This document shows, in pieces, positions 33,691 to 42,661 of a DNA stretch of 64,000 nt. Positions within the stretch are counted from its first letter, which is position 1, and each line of letters opens with the position of its first letter. Source of the DNA: Bacteroidales bacterium (GTDB lineage Bacteria > Bacteroidota > Bacteroidia > Bacteroidales > F082); assembly GCA_028704385.1 (NCBI GenBank), contig JAQVLA010000013.1:34650-98649 (forward strand), in the 5' to 3' direction. The position numbers were made by a program, and so were the translations under genes. The notes below the pieces were generated by a model. The model made no database searches. It saw only the letters and a list, made by a program, of their open reading frames with translations, and was not told the DNA's origin.

Positions 33691-34935
33691 CTAAAAGCTG
33701 GATCGCATGGCTTCAACAGGATCAAGACGGGATGCCGACCAGGCTGGAATAAATCCGGATAACAATCCAATAAAAGCAGATACAAATATTCCCAACAAGA
33801 TGTTTTGTAGCGATAAAATCATGGTAAAACTTGTTGTAGCTGTGATTAATAAAGTAATAATCAACACAATTAACAAACCAACTATTCCACCCAAAACAGA
33901 TAAAAATACTGCTTCAAATAAAAATTGTAACAAAACAAAATAGTTCTTGGCTCCCAATGATTTCTGTATACCAATCTGGCTGGTACGTTCCTTAACAGAA
34001 ACAAACATAATATTCGCAATTCCAAAGCCGCCAACAAGCAACGAAAAACCACCAATAATCCATCCTACAATGGCAACTACACCAAAAAACTGATCAAAAC
34101 CACGGTTGATGATATCCATTTCATTGATGGCAAAATTGTCTTCGGCAGCAGGTTTCAATTTGCGCAACGAACGCATAATACCGGTAAGCTCGTCTTTAAG
34201 CTCCTCGTTTGAAACATCCGGCTTTGCCTTTGCAAGTATTGTAGAACCTGTATAACGCAAATCAATAACATTACGGGCAAAATTGATGGTAATAAATGCC
34301 GAATTATCTTCTGACCCGCCAAAAATATTATCCCCCGTTTTGGTAAGTACTCCTATCACATCCATGCGACGGCCAAAAACTTTTACCGATCGACCAACAG
34401 GATCGGTACCCGGAAAAAGCGTTTCCGCAACATCAGCCCCAATGATAATGACATTGCGCCCAGATTGCGATTCAAGCGGTGTAAAATATCTTCCTGATCC
34501 AATATCCATCGGCATCACACGGTCGTAATCATGCGATACGGCATTAATTCCACTGTTTTCGATGGTTGTATTTCCTGCACTAATATTCCGCGAAACACTT
34601 ACCATAAAAGTAAAAGCTTCGGCCGCATTGCTTCGGCGCTGCAACTCGGCTAATTCTCGTAAATCAGCCTCCGGACGCTGCCAGTACTTCCACCAGGGAT
34701 AGTCACTTCCACCCATCGCCCAGGGCCATTTCTGAATAAATAAAACATTGTCGCCCAAAGAACTGATATCATCCCGAATGGCTTTTTCGAGGCTATCGAA
34801 CACAGAAAAAACGGCAATGATCGAAAAAATTCCTATAGTAATCCCTAAAAGCGACAATACGGTCCTGACCTTGTTTACAATCAAAGCCGAAAGCGCAAAT
34901 TGAAAACTCTCCAGAATCAGCCGAAAAAGAATCAT
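33691..34935 (-). CDS. MacB/FtsX-type ABC transporter permease
   Basis: Permease of the MacB family, 414 residues. It has an N-terminal membrane helix (VRTVLSLLGITIGIFSIIAVFSVFDS), a large periplasmic MacB_PCD domain (about 45-270), and three C-terminal helices in an FtsX domain containing GGFGIANIMFVSVKERTSQIGIQKSLGA. It would work with a separate ATPase and usually a membrane-fusion protein in mechanotransmission or export of lipoproteins or toxins, but neither is encoded next to it. A 12-bp palindrome AAAACCGGTTTT (33639-33650) lies downstream. Confidence 0.9.
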   Translation of the reverse strand: MILFRLILESFQFALSALIVNKVRTVLSLLGITIGIFSIIAVFSVFDSLEKAIRDDISSLGDNVLFIQKWPWAMGGSDYPWWKYWQRPEADLRELAELQRRSNAAEAFTFMVSVSRNISAGNTTIENSGINAVSHDYDRVMPMDIGSGRYFTPLESQSGRNVIIIGADVAETLFPGTDPVGRSVKVFGRRMDVIGVLTKTGDNIFGGSEDNSAFITINFARNVIDLRYTGSTILAKAKPDVSNEELKDELTGIMRSLRKLKPAAEDNFAINEMDIINRGFDQFFGVVAIVGWIIGGFSLLVGGFGIANIMFVSVKERTSQIGIQKSLGAKNYFVLLQFLFEAVFLSVLGGIVGLLIVLIITLLITATTSFTMILSLQNILLGIFVSAFIGLLSGFIPAWSASRLDPVEAMRSSF

Positions 34936-35054
34936 AAACCTTTTTTAGGTTGTAAAAATAAGGATTTCACAAATGAAAGTGATTATCTCTATAACATTCT
35001 CCTGCAAAAAGTCAGGGAAAAAATAATTTATCCGAAAAAAATAGCCTGTATTGA

Positions 35055-35085
35055 TTGCTTCACCCCTCAATTTTTAATAATCTTG
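35055..35085 (+). promoter_or_regulatory. Predicted promoter of the purH-mreBCD unit
   Basis: TTG at 35055-35057, 20 bp, then TAATCTTG at 35078-35085, one mismatch from TAnnTTTG. The purH start follows 29 nt downstream. Confidence 0.4.
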
Positions 35086-35114
35086 CAGACTGAAAATCAA
35101 AATATTCGCTTGCC

Positions 35115-36629
35115 TTGAAAAAGATCAATAACGCTTTAATTTCAGTTTTTTACAAAGATAAACTAGACCAGATTGCACAATTGTTGCATCAGTTTGGGGT
35201 GAAGTTATTTGCAACTGGTGGTACCTACGACTACATAAAAAATTTAAATCTTCCTGTAACGGATGTTGAATCCCTAACAGGCTACCCATCTATCCTTGAC
35301 GGACGTGTAAAAACCTTGCATCCAAAAGTTTTCGGTGGCATATTGGCTCGAAGTTCACAAAGCAGCCACCGCGATCAACTAGAACGATATGAAATTCCAG
35401 CTTTTGATCTCGTAATTGTTGACCTCTATCCCTTTGAACAAACCGTATCCTCAACCAGCGATAAACAGCAGATCATCGAAAAGATTGATATCGGCGGCAT
35501 TTCGCTTATCAGGGCAGCTGCCAAAAATTATGAAGATGTGCTTATCGTGCCTTCAGTCAGATATTATGATGATTTAATAAACTTGCTAAAAACACAACAC
35601 GGAGAAACCAGTCTGGAAAACCGACTTCATTTTGCAGGGCTTGCTTTTGGTGTTAGTTCCCATTATGATACTGCAATTTACAACTGGTTTGGCGGCCGTT
35701 CCGAAGAAGGCGTAAGACTCAGCCTGAGCCAATCCAAGAAGCTTCGCTATGGCGAAAATCCGCATCAGCAAGGCTGGTTTTATGGACAGGCCGAGGAGCT
35801 TTTTGAGCAATTGCATGGCAAAGAATTATCCTACAACAACCTGCTCGATCTGGATGCCGGTCTCAACCTCATTAAAGAATTCGACACTACAACTTTTGCT
35901 ATTCTTAAGCATAATAATGCCTGCGGAATTGCTAGTCGCGACAGCTTAAGCGAAGCATACGAGGCTGCCCTGGCCGGCGATCCTGTATCAGCTTTTGGTG
36001 GAGTGCTTATTTCTAACCAGCTGATAGATGAAAAAACAGCTGAAATGATCAACAATCTTTTCTTCGAAATCATTTTAGCCCCTGATTATGAAAAAAAAGC
36101 ACTTCAATTCCTGCAATCCCGAAAAAATAGAATAATTTTGCGATTGCGGCCTGCTGTATTACCTCAAAGCATTTACAAAACAGCATTAAACGGTTTTCTG
36201 GCTCAGGATAAAGACCTTAAAACAGAAACTGCTGAACAAATGAAAGCAGTTACTCATCATCAACCCGAAAACCGACAGTATGAAGATTTGGTATTTGCCA
36301 ACAAGGTGGTGAAGCATACCCGCTCAAATGCTATTGTTCTGGTAAAAAACAAACAATTGCTTGCTTCCGGTGTTGGCCAGACTTCTCGGGTAGATGCATT
36401 GAAACAGGCCATTGCCAAAGCCCAAAGCTTTGGGTTTGATCTGAAAAACGCAGTGATGGCATCAGATGCCTTCTTCCCCTTTGCCGATTCGGTAGAACTG
36501 GCACACCAGGCAGGAATAACTGCAGTAGTGCAGCCGGGAGGCTCGGTGCGCGATCAGGAATCAATCGATTACTGTAACACGCACAAAATAAGTATGGTTT
36601 TTACCGGAACCAGACATTTTAAACATTAA
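35115..36629 (+). CDS. purH: Bifunctional AICAR transformylase/IMP cyclohydrolase (TTG start)
   Basis: Catalyses the last two steps of de novo IMP synthesis; cytoplasmic, 504 residues, the usual length for the phylum. The N-terminal MGS-like cyclohydrolase domain shows ISVFYKDKLDQIA, FATGGTYDYIK, GYPSILDGRVKTLHPKVFGG and DLYPFEQTV. The C-terminal transformylase domain shows LRYGENPHQQ, KHNNACGIA, SDAFFPFADSVELA and QPGGSVRDQESID. The start is TTG (35115): KKINNALISV aligns with the family N-terminus and no ATG is nearby. It lies 13 nt upstream of mreB, an arrangement common in Bacteroidota. Confidence 0.96.
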   Translation: MKKINNALISVFYKDKLDQIAQLLHQFGVKLFATGGTYDYIKNLNLPVTDVESLTGYPSILDGRVKTLHPKVFGGILARSSQSSHRDQLERYEIPAFDLVIVDLYPFEQTVSSTSDKQQIIEKIDIGGISLIRAAAKNYEDVLIVPSVRYYDDLINLLKTQHGETSLENRLHFAGLAFGVSSHYDTAIYNWFGGRSEEGVRLSLSQSKKLRYGENPHQQGWFYGQAEELFEQLHGKELSYNNLLDLDAGLNLIKEFDTTTFAILKHNNACGIASRDSLSEAYEAALAGDPVSAFGGVLISNQLIDEKTAEMINNLFFEIILAPDYEKKALQFLQSRKNRIILRLRPAVLPQSIYKTALNGFLAQDKDLKTETAEQMKAVTHHQPENRQYEDLVFANKVVKHTRSNAIVLVKNKQLLASGVGQTSRVDALKQAIAKAQSFGFDLKNAVMASDAFFPFADSVELAHQAGITAVVQPGGSVRDQESIDYCNTHKISMVFTGTRHFKH

Positions 36630-36642
36630 AAAACAAGGCACT

Positions 36643-37665
36643 ATGGGACTATTTTCATTTCTGAATAAAGAGATTGCCATCGACCTCGGAACGGCAAATA
36701 CCATTATTATTTATAATGACAAAGTAGTGGTTGATGAGCCTTCCATTGTGGCCATTCAGCGCGATACCGGCAAAATTATCGCTGTCGGTAAAAAAGCCAT
36801 GATGATGCATGGTAAAACACACGAAAACATAAAAACCATCCGGCCATTACGTGATGGCGTTATCGCTGATTTTCAGGCTGCTGAATATATGATGCGCGAA
36901 ATGATTAAAATGATTGGCATCAAAAGCCGGTTGTTTCCTCCTGCCCTCAAAATGGTGATCTGTATCCCTTCGGGCATAACAGAAGTAGAAGAAAGAGCGG
37001 TAAAAGATTCGGCCGAACAAGCCGGCGCCAAAGAGGTGCGATTGATTCACGAACCAATGGCTGCTGCAATTGGCATTGGAATAGATGTGCTGGAACCCAC
37101 CGGCAATATGATCATTGATATAGGTGGCGGCACCAGTGAAATTGCTGTAATTGCACTGGGCGGAATTGTGAACAACAAATCAATCCGCATTGCTGGCGAT
37201 GACTTTAATGCTGATATTGAAGAATATATGCGCAAACAGCATAACATCAATATTGGCGAGCGCACTTCTGAGCGGATAAAAATAGAAGTGGGTGCTGCCT
37301 TACCAAGCATTGATAATCCACCGGATGATTTTCCGGTTCATGGCCGTGATATGTTAACCGGTATTCCTAAAGAAATCAAAGTGAATTACACCGAAATAGC
37401 GCATTGCCTGGATAAAAGTATTTCAAAAATTGAAGCTGCTGTACTGAATGCTCTGGAAATGACACCTCCTGAATTGTCAGCAGATATTTACCGAACAGGG
37501 ATTTACCTGGCAGGAGGTGGATCACTGCTTCGTGGCCTCGACAAACGACTGCACCACAAAACCAAACTGCCTGTGCATGTTGCCGAAGATCCATTGCGTG
37601 CTGTTGCCCGCGGAACAGGCATTGCACTCAAAAACTTTGATAAATTCCCGTTCCTTATCAAATAA
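36643..37665 (+). CDS. mreB: Rod-shape-determining actin homologue MreB
   Basis: Cytoskeletal ATPase that directs lateral cell-wall synthesis at the inner membrane, 340 residues. The actin-fold phosphate loops are clear: IDLGTANTIIIYND near residue 14, MIIDIGGGTSEIAVIALGG, and the adenosine motif IYLAGGGSLLRGLD. VCIPSGITEVEERAVKDS and HEPMAAAIGIG are typical MreB segments, as is the hydrophobic N-terminal start MGLFSFLNKE. It precedes mreC (21 nt) and mreD. Confidence 0.97.
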   Translation: MGLFSFLNKEIAIDLGTANTIIIYNDKVVVDEPSIVAIQRDTGKIIAVGKKAMMMHGKTHENIKTIRPLRDGVIADFQAAEYMMREMIKMIGIKSRLFPPALKMVICIPSGITEVEERAVKDSAEQAGAKEVRLIHEPMAAAIGIGIDVLEPTGNMIIDIGGGTSEIAVIALGGIVNNKSIRIAGDDFNADIEEYMRKQHNINIGERTSERIKIEVGAALPSIDNPPDDFPVHGRDMLTGIPKEIKVNYTEIAHCLDKSISKIEAAVLNALEMTPPELSADIYRTGIYLAGGGSLLRGLDKRLHHKTKLPVHVAEDPLRAVARGTGIALKNFDKFPFLIK

Positions 37666-37686
37666 AAGGAGCCCAGCTAAACAGGT

Positions 37687-38505
37687 ATGATCAACCTGAT
37701 CCGTTTTATTCAAAAACACCATGTGCTGCTGATTTTTCTGCTGCTCGAATTTGTTGCTTTGAGTATGCTTTTTAGCAGTAATGCCTATCACCGTTCGGCT
37801 GGTTTTAATATTAATAGTAATGTGAGTGGTGTTTTTTACAGGATTCAAAAATCGGTAACGGATTACTTTTATCTGCAGCAAACCAATGAGATGCTGGCAC
37901 TTGAAAACGCAAGACTTCGTAAACAACTTACGTATCAATCGGATATTATTTCCAAAGATACGCTACAACATAATGATACCATTTTTCATTTTATACCTGC
38001 CAGGGTAATCAGTAATAATGTGCATTTCCGAAATAATTACATCCTCCTAAACAAAGGTTTTTCTGCCGGCATACAAAAAGATATGGGAATAATTTCGCCC
38101 GAGGGTGTGGCAGGGATCATCACTGGTGTAAGTAAAAACTATGCTATCGGAATGAGTTTATTACACAAGTTTGCAGCGATTAGTGTGCGATTTAAAAATA
38201 ATGGACAGCTGGCTAATCTTAGCTGGCAGGGAGGTGATTATCGTTTTGGACTGGTTGAACATATTCCTGCGCATCTCGTTGTTAATAAGGGAGATACCCT
38301 AATCACAAGTGGAAATTCCCAATTGTTTCCGGAGGGTATTTTAGTAGGAACTGTCGATGACTACCTTACCAGTGTTGATGGCGCATTAAACAAGGCTGTT
38401 ATAAGATTTGCCACAGATTTTAATGCGCTGCGCCAGGTATATATTGTTGATAACAGACATAAATTTGAACTTGATTCACTTCTAATGCTACGTGTGGATG
38501 AATGA
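37687..38505 (+). CDS. mreC: Rod-shape-determining protein MreC
   Basis: Bitopic membrane protein that scaffolds the elongasome, 272 residues. It has a single N-terminal helix (HVLLIFLLLEFVALSMLFSS), a coiled-coil segment (about 55-85, NEMLALENARLRKQL) and a periplasmic beta-barrel domain. Characteristic motifs are LLNKGFSAGIQKDMGIISPEGVAGIIT and VVNKGDTLITSGNSQLFPEGILVGTV. Its last 8 nt overlap the start of mreD. Confidence 0.94.
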   Translation: MINLIRFIQKHHVLLIFLLLEFVALSMLFSSNAYHRSAGFNINSNVSGVFYRIQKSVTDYFYLQQTNEMLALENARLRKQLTYQSDIISKDTLQHNDTIFHFIPARVISNNVHFRNNYILLNKGFSAGIQKDMGIISPEGVAGIITGVSKNYAIGMSLLHKFAAISVRFKNNGQLANLSWQGGDYRFGLVEHIPAHLVVNKGDTLITSGNSQLFPEGILVGTVDDYLTSVDGALNKAVIRFATDFNALRQVYIVDNRHKFELDSLLMLRVDE

Positions 38506-39010
38506 TTTTTTTCGACATAGTCTCCGCTTTGTTGTCCTGATCTTCATACAGATTATGGTACTGAATCATATTCGTGTTGGAAGCTATGTGAATCCTTTTA
38601 TCTATCCGCTTTTTCTGATGCTGTTGCCTTTTAGGATGCCCCAGTGGCTACTTTTATTCATTGGTTTTGGCACCGGATTTACAGTTGACTTGTTTATGTC
38701 AACACCCGGCTTGCACACTTCTGCTTCCATTTTGCTGGCTTTTGTGAGACCTTATGTAGTTAGATTGGCATCGGGTGCTCCTTTACCTGAAAGTGCATCA
38801 GAACCAACCATCACGGAGATGGGTAACCGCTGGTTTTTTAGTTATTCTATCAGTTTGATCTTTGTACATCATTTGGCTTTATTTCTGTTGGAATCGTTTG
38901 ATCCGGCACACCTTGGCGACAGCATTTACCGTATTTTAATAAGTGTTCCTGTATCTGAACTATTAATCCTTTTACTGATATTCTTTTTTCAACCTGCCCG
39001 AAAACGCTAA
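38498..39010 (+). CDS. mreD: Rod-shape-determining protein MreD
   Basis: Small integral membrane protein (170 residues, about five to six helices) of the elongasome. The helix with GFGTGFTVDLFMSTPGLHTSASILLA fits the MreD pattern of an acidic residue within the membrane. The ATG at 38498 is chosen (overlapping mreC by 8 nt) over a GTG two codons earlier. In many Bacteroidota the next genes are mrdA (PBP2) and rodA; here an unrelated lipoprotein gene follows. Confidence 0.87.
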   Translation: MNDFFRHSLRFVVLIFIQIMVLNHIRVGSYVNPFIYPLFLMLLPFRMPQWLLLFIGFGTGFTVDLFMSTPGLHTSASILLAFVRPYVVRLASGAPLPESASEPTITEMGNRWFFSYSISLIFVHHLALFLLESFDPAHLGDSIYRILISVPVSELLILLLIFFFQPARKR

Positions 39011-39059
39011 AAGTGATCCAGTGCAATTTTTTGAAAGTAATTTATTAAGCAAGAAAACT

Positions 39060-39067
39060 TAGTTTTG
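39060..39067 (+). promoter_or_regulatory. Predicted -7 box of the TlpA-like gene
   Basis: TAGTTTTG matches TAnnTTTG and lies 26 nt upstream of the ATG, which suggests the gene is transcribed independently of mreBCD. Confidence 0.5.
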
Positions 39068-39093
39068 CGTTTAAATCCCAAACATTTTTTCCT

Positions 39094-40203
39094 ATGAAAC
39101 ATATCACGGTAATTTTAACAGTTGTTATCGGTTTTTTCCTTTTTTCTTGTCAAACAACTGAAAACGAGGCACAATTTACGCTCAATGTAAGTTTAGCAAA
39201 GGCCGACGGCAAACAAATAAAGCTTGAACAAAGAGTTAATGATGAATGGGTAACTGTAGATTCCATGCAGTTATTAGAAGGAAATGCAATTTTTTCAGGC
39301 TCCGTTGATTTTCCTGAGATATATTATGTTACCATTGAAGGCATTCGGGGTGTAATTCCTGTTTTTATTGAAAACACAAACATTACCTTGACAGCCGATG
39401 CTGATAATCTTCGGGAATATAAGATCACCGGCTCGGCCAGCAACGACCGCCTAAAGGCTTTTGACGAGACCAACAAGGATTTTGATAAACAACTGCAGGA
39501 ACATTACAGTGCTTATCGCAAAGCTGCCGGCGAACAAAATGAAGAAGCCATGGCCGAAGCTGAAAGCCTTTATGATTCAACAGAAAGACAAAAAAACAAT
39601 TACCTCATTGAATACGTCAAAGAAAACAATGCAGATGTTGTTTCACATTATCTGGTTTATCGCAACAGCCATCAGTTTGATTTGGAAGCACTTGAAGGTA
39701 TTGTGATCAATTTTGCTGAAAAACCCGTATCACCCTATCTGACTGCGTTAACAGAACGCGTAAAGGTTTTGAAGCGTGTAGCAGTAGGACAGCCTTTTGT
39801 TGATTTTTCGCAAGAAAATCCGGATAGTGTTCTTGTAGCTTTGAGTGATCATATTGGGCCAAAAGTTTTACTGGTAGATTTCTGGGCTTCCTGGTGTCAG
39901 CCTTGTCGTGCCGAAAATCCAAATATTGTAGCAATCCATAATGATTACAAAGACAAAGGTTTTGAAGTGTTTGGTGTTTCGTTCGACACCGATCGCGACA
40001 AATGGCTCGCGGCCATTGAATCTGATCAATTAAACTGGACTCAGGTTTCTGATTTGGGTGGTTGGGGCAATGCTGCCGGAAAACTTTATGGTGTACAATC
40101 CATTCCTCACTCTGTAATTTTGGACGAAAATGGTATAATTATCGCCAAAAATCTGAGAGGTGACAAGTTACGCGAAAAAGTAGCCGAAATTATTGGTGAA
40201 TAA
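39094..40203 (+). CDS. TlpA/ResA-like thioredoxin lipoprotein with DUF4369 domain
   Basis: Periplasmic thiol-disulfide oxidoreductase of 369 residues. The lipoprotein signal ends at FFLFSC. An N-terminal DUF4369 beta domain (about 25-135) and a helical linker precede a C-terminal TlpA-type thioredoxin fold with the active site WASWCQPCRAENP and the cis-Pro in SIPHSVILDENG. It probably reduces disulfides of envelope proteins, for example in cytochrome c maturation or sulfur stress; partners are not encoded nearby. Confidence 0.92.
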   Translation: MKHITVILTVVIGFFLFSCQTTENEAQFTLNVSLAKADGKQIKLEQRVNDEWVTVDSMQLLEGNAIFSGSVDFPEIYYVTIEGIRGVIPVFIENTNITLTADADNLREYKITGSASNDRLKAFDETNKDFDKQLQEHYSAYRKAAGEQNEEAMAEAESLYDSTERQKNNYLIEYVKENNADVVSHYLVYRNSHQFDLEALEGIVINFAEKPVSPYLTALTERVKVLKRVAVGQPFVDFSQENPDSVLVALSDHIGPKVLLVDFWASWCQPCRAENPNIVAIHNDYKDKGFEVFGVSFDTDRDKWLAAIESDQLNWTQVSDLGGWGNAAGKLYGVQSIPHSVILDENGIIIAKNLRGDKLREKVAEIIGE

Positions 40204-40218
40204 ATCTATGATCTATTC

Positions 40219-41589
40219 TTAACTGTTCTGCTCTCGCCACAGCTGATTAAATGACTTTTTAGCAAACTTTGGCAACGTACGTCTGTTTCCCCATTGGGAA
40301 GCAAAGAAATATTTGAGCATCATATTTTTGGTGCCAGCTCCGGCAAAATCCAACAATTTTCTATTGTTCAGAACTCTTGTACTGTTTTTCATCACAAAAC
40401 GCTCAGCTGGTAATGTCCAGGCTTCGCTAACTGTCTGGGCACGATTTAATAGAAGCAATTCGTGCAATGGAATTTTTACCGGACAAACCTCCGTGCAGGC
40501 ACCACATAAAGATGAAGCAAAACTCAGGTGTTTGTAATCTTTCATATCCTGCATATGTGGTGTAATTACTGATCCTATCGGCCCGGTATAAGTGGAATCA
40601 TAGGTGTAACCTCCAATATTTTTATACACAGGGCAAACATTCAAACAGGCACCACATCTAATACAGGATAAAGCTGCGCGTTGTCGGCTCTTTTCTAATA
40701 ATTTACTTCTGCCATTATCAAGTAAAACGACAACCATCTGGCTGGTATTTTCTAAATTTCGGCTTGCTCCAGTAACGATAGAATTATATACAGTCATGGT
40801 TTGTCCGGTACCATGTGTGGCCAATAATGGCCAAAACAAATCGAGATCTTCAACAGAAGGCAGCATTTTTTCGATGCCGGCCACGACAATGTGAATTTTA
40901 GGAAAAGCCATACTCATCAAGCCGTTACCTTCATTTTCGGTTAAAGCTATGCCACCAATATCTGCCAAAAGAAAATTAGCTCCTGTGATACCGGCACCAG
41001 CCTCCTGAAATTCTTCTCTTAATAAATTACGTATGAAAGCTGTAATCTGTTCAGCTGTGCTTTCGCTATCTGTATCAAATTTTTGATGAAAAAGTGCTGC
41101 AACATCTTCCTTTGACTTATGCATGGCAGGCGTAACGATATGATAAGGCTTTTCGCCAGCCAACTGAACAATAAATTCTCCCAGATCGGTTTCAAGTGTT
41201 TGAATACCCTGTTTTTCGAGATTTTCGTTGAGTTTGATTTCTTCGGTAGTCATTGATTTTGATTTCACTACTTTTTTAATCTTTTCATTTTTAAGTAGTT
41301 TCATAATCAATGTAACAGCTTCTTCGGCATGTCGTGCCCATAAAACTTTGCCACCATTGCGGGTAAAATTGGTTTCAAATTCAACCAGGTATTTATCCAG
41401 CTGAGCCAGGGTTTTGTGCTTGATATTAGAAGCTCTTTGTTTGGCTGTTTCCAATTGATCGTATTGCTGTTTTCCCTTTTCAACAGCCTTTTCATACTGT
41501 GAAATATTAAAATTGATCTTTTGACGATGTTCTTTGTCAAAAGCCACTTTTTCGGCATTTTTATTAAATAGGAGTGCTTTTTCGCTCAT
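40219..41589 (-). CDS. LutB-like LUD domain/4Fe-4S protein
   Basis: A 456-residue protein of the LutB/YkgF family (iron-sulfur subunit of lactate oxidation in Bacillus). The N-terminal LUD domain spans about 60-290. Two ferredoxin-type clusters follow: CIRCGACLNVCPVYKNIGG and CGACTEVCPVKIPLHELL, and a helical C-terminus ends in a Trp-containing tail. In the canonical operon lutA and lutC flank lutB; here it stands alone between the TlpA-like and rpiB genes, so partners may be elsewhere. Gene symbol withheld for that reason. Confidence 0.88.
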   Translation of the reverse strand: MSEKALLFNKNAEKVAFDKEHRQKINFNISQYEKAVEKGKQQYDQLETAKQRASNIKHKTLAQLDKYLVEFETNFTRNGGKVLWARHAEEAVTLIMKLLKNEKIKKVVKSKSMTTEEIKLNENLEKQGIQTLETDLGEFIVQLAGEKPYHIVTPAMHKSKEDVAALFHQKFDTDSESTAEQITAFIRNLLREEFQEAGAGITGANFLLADIGGIALTENEGNGLMSMAFPKIHIVVAGIEKMLPSVEDLDLFWPLLATHGTGQTMTVYNSIVTGASRNLENTSQMVVVLLDNGRSKLLEKSRQRAALSCIRCGACLNVCPVYKNIGGYTYDSTYTGPIGSVITPHMQDMKDYKHLSFASSLCGACTEVCPVKIPLHELLLLNRAQTVSEAWTLPAERFVMKNSTRVLNNRKLLDFAGAGTKNMMLKYFFASQWGNRRTLPKFAKKSFNQLWREQNS

Positions 41590-41614
41590 GTGCCCGTAGA
41601 ATGAATTGATGTAA

Positions 41615-42058
41615 CTAAATCTCTATCTTTTTTACCCTTTGCTCGTGTCGTCCTCCTTCAAAATCAGTATTCAAAAACACCTGCACCATTTCCCAGGCAA
41701 GTTCAAACGAGATAAAACGACCGGGAAGTGATAAAATATTGGCATTATTATGCTCACGGGCCAATCTGGTTAATTCGACATTCCAGCACAATGCAGCTCT
41801 TACTCCTTTATGCTTATTTGCGGCCAGCTGTGCGCCATTTCCACTTCCGCACATGATTATTCCAAGAGGATATTTTCTCTGGGAAACAGCATCTGCAAGC
41901 GGATGAATCATATCAGGATAATCTACGCTTTCCGGTGAATTTGTACCAAAATCAACTACTTCATAACCTGCTGAATGTAATTTTTCAAGCAAAAATTTTT
42001 TCATTTCAAAACCACCATGATCCGAAGCAAGTGGAATGGTTTTATGTTTGTTTGTCAT
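41615..42058 (-). CDS. rpiB: Ribose 5-phosphate isomerase B
   Basis: Interconverts ribose 5-phosphate and ribulose 5-phosphate in the pentose phosphate pathway; cytoplasmic, 147 residues. Family motifs: SDHGGFEMKKFL near the N-terminus, DFGTNSPESVDYPD, the catalytic Cys region GIIMCGSGNGAQLAANK, and the phosphate-binding RLAREHNNANILSLPGRF. It diverges from nadA across the candidate replication origin. A DnaA-box-like 9-mer (42059-42067) abuts its start codon. Confidence 0.96.
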   Translation of the reverse strand: MTNKHKTIPLASDHGGFEMKKFLLEKLHSAGYEVVDFGTNSPESVDYPDMIHPLADAVSQRKYPLGIIMCGSGNGAQLAANKHKGVRAALCWNVELTRLAREHNNANILSLPGRFISFELAWEMVQVFLNTDFEGGRHEQRVKKIEI

Positions 42059-42509
42059 TGTTGATAAAAATTTACCACAAAATTATTCAATTTAATCGGC
42101 TTTGAATTTTTCGGCTTTAAATTCAGCAAATTATGTGAGCACAAACAAAGATGATAATTTATTAAATTACTGAATTTGTGAGCGTTAATACTTATCAACA
42201 ATCTTACTGTTAATAAGATCAATAAACTGTTATTAAGTTTTGATAAAATGCCGCATTTCTGTTTTTAACATCTCTTATCGTTTTTCATTGTTAATAATGA
42301 CCGTTTTTTCACCAGTTTTCCACATGAAATTCACAGGATTTTCGATGACAATTAACAATTATTTATTAACAATTTTGATTGGAATCTAAAAGCAACTAAA
42401 ACTTAGTTTATTGATTTATATATCTTTATAACAAGACAAAGGAAGAATACAAGTTAACAAAATGTGAATAACAACATTTGCAAATTTTTCTCAGATTATT
42501 TTTTAACTA

Positions 42510-42586
42510 TTTCAACAGCATTAATAACAACAACATAATTTTTATAAAACTTTAAAAGAAAATAATATTAATAAATGCTGTTGAAA
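42510..42586. repeat. 13-bp inverted repeat within the candidate origin
   Basis: TTTCAACAGCATT (42510-42522) and AATGCTGTTGAAA (42574-42586) are perfectly complementary inverted arms around a 51-bp AT-rich core. They lie just upstream of the nadA promoter box. They could be an initiator-protein or regulator site. Confidence 0.6.
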
Positions 42587-42619
42587 ACAATGGTTTTATT
42601 AGAAACGTTTGAATTATGT

Positions 42620-42627
42620 TAAATTTG
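42620..42627 (+). promoter_or_regulatory. Predicted -7 box of nadA
   Basis: TAAATTTG matches TAnnTTTG, 34 nt upstream of the nadA ATG at 42662. No -33 element stands out. Confidence 0.45.
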
Positions 42628-42661
42628 TTGCTGTAATATTAGTCAGAAAATCAGTTGAGTT

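Larger units (their letters stand above)
42059..42661. other. oriC: Candidate chromosomal replication origin (oriC)
   Basis: A 603-bp gap between divergent rpiB and nadA with no credible gene, strikingly AT-rich. It contains a cluster of DnaA-box-like 9-mers: TGTTGATAA 42059-42067, TTATCAACA 42192-42200, TGTTAATAA 42208-42216 and 42289-42297, TTTTCCACA 42316-42324, TTATTAACA 42363-42371 and TGTGAATAA 42463-42471. TTTTCCACA and TGTGAATAA (complement TTATTCACA) match the relaxed consensus TTWTNCACA exactly. Very AT-rich tracts around 42395-42430 and 42520-42600 could serve as unwinding elements. The role is inferred; skew and replication data would decide. Confidence 0.55.
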
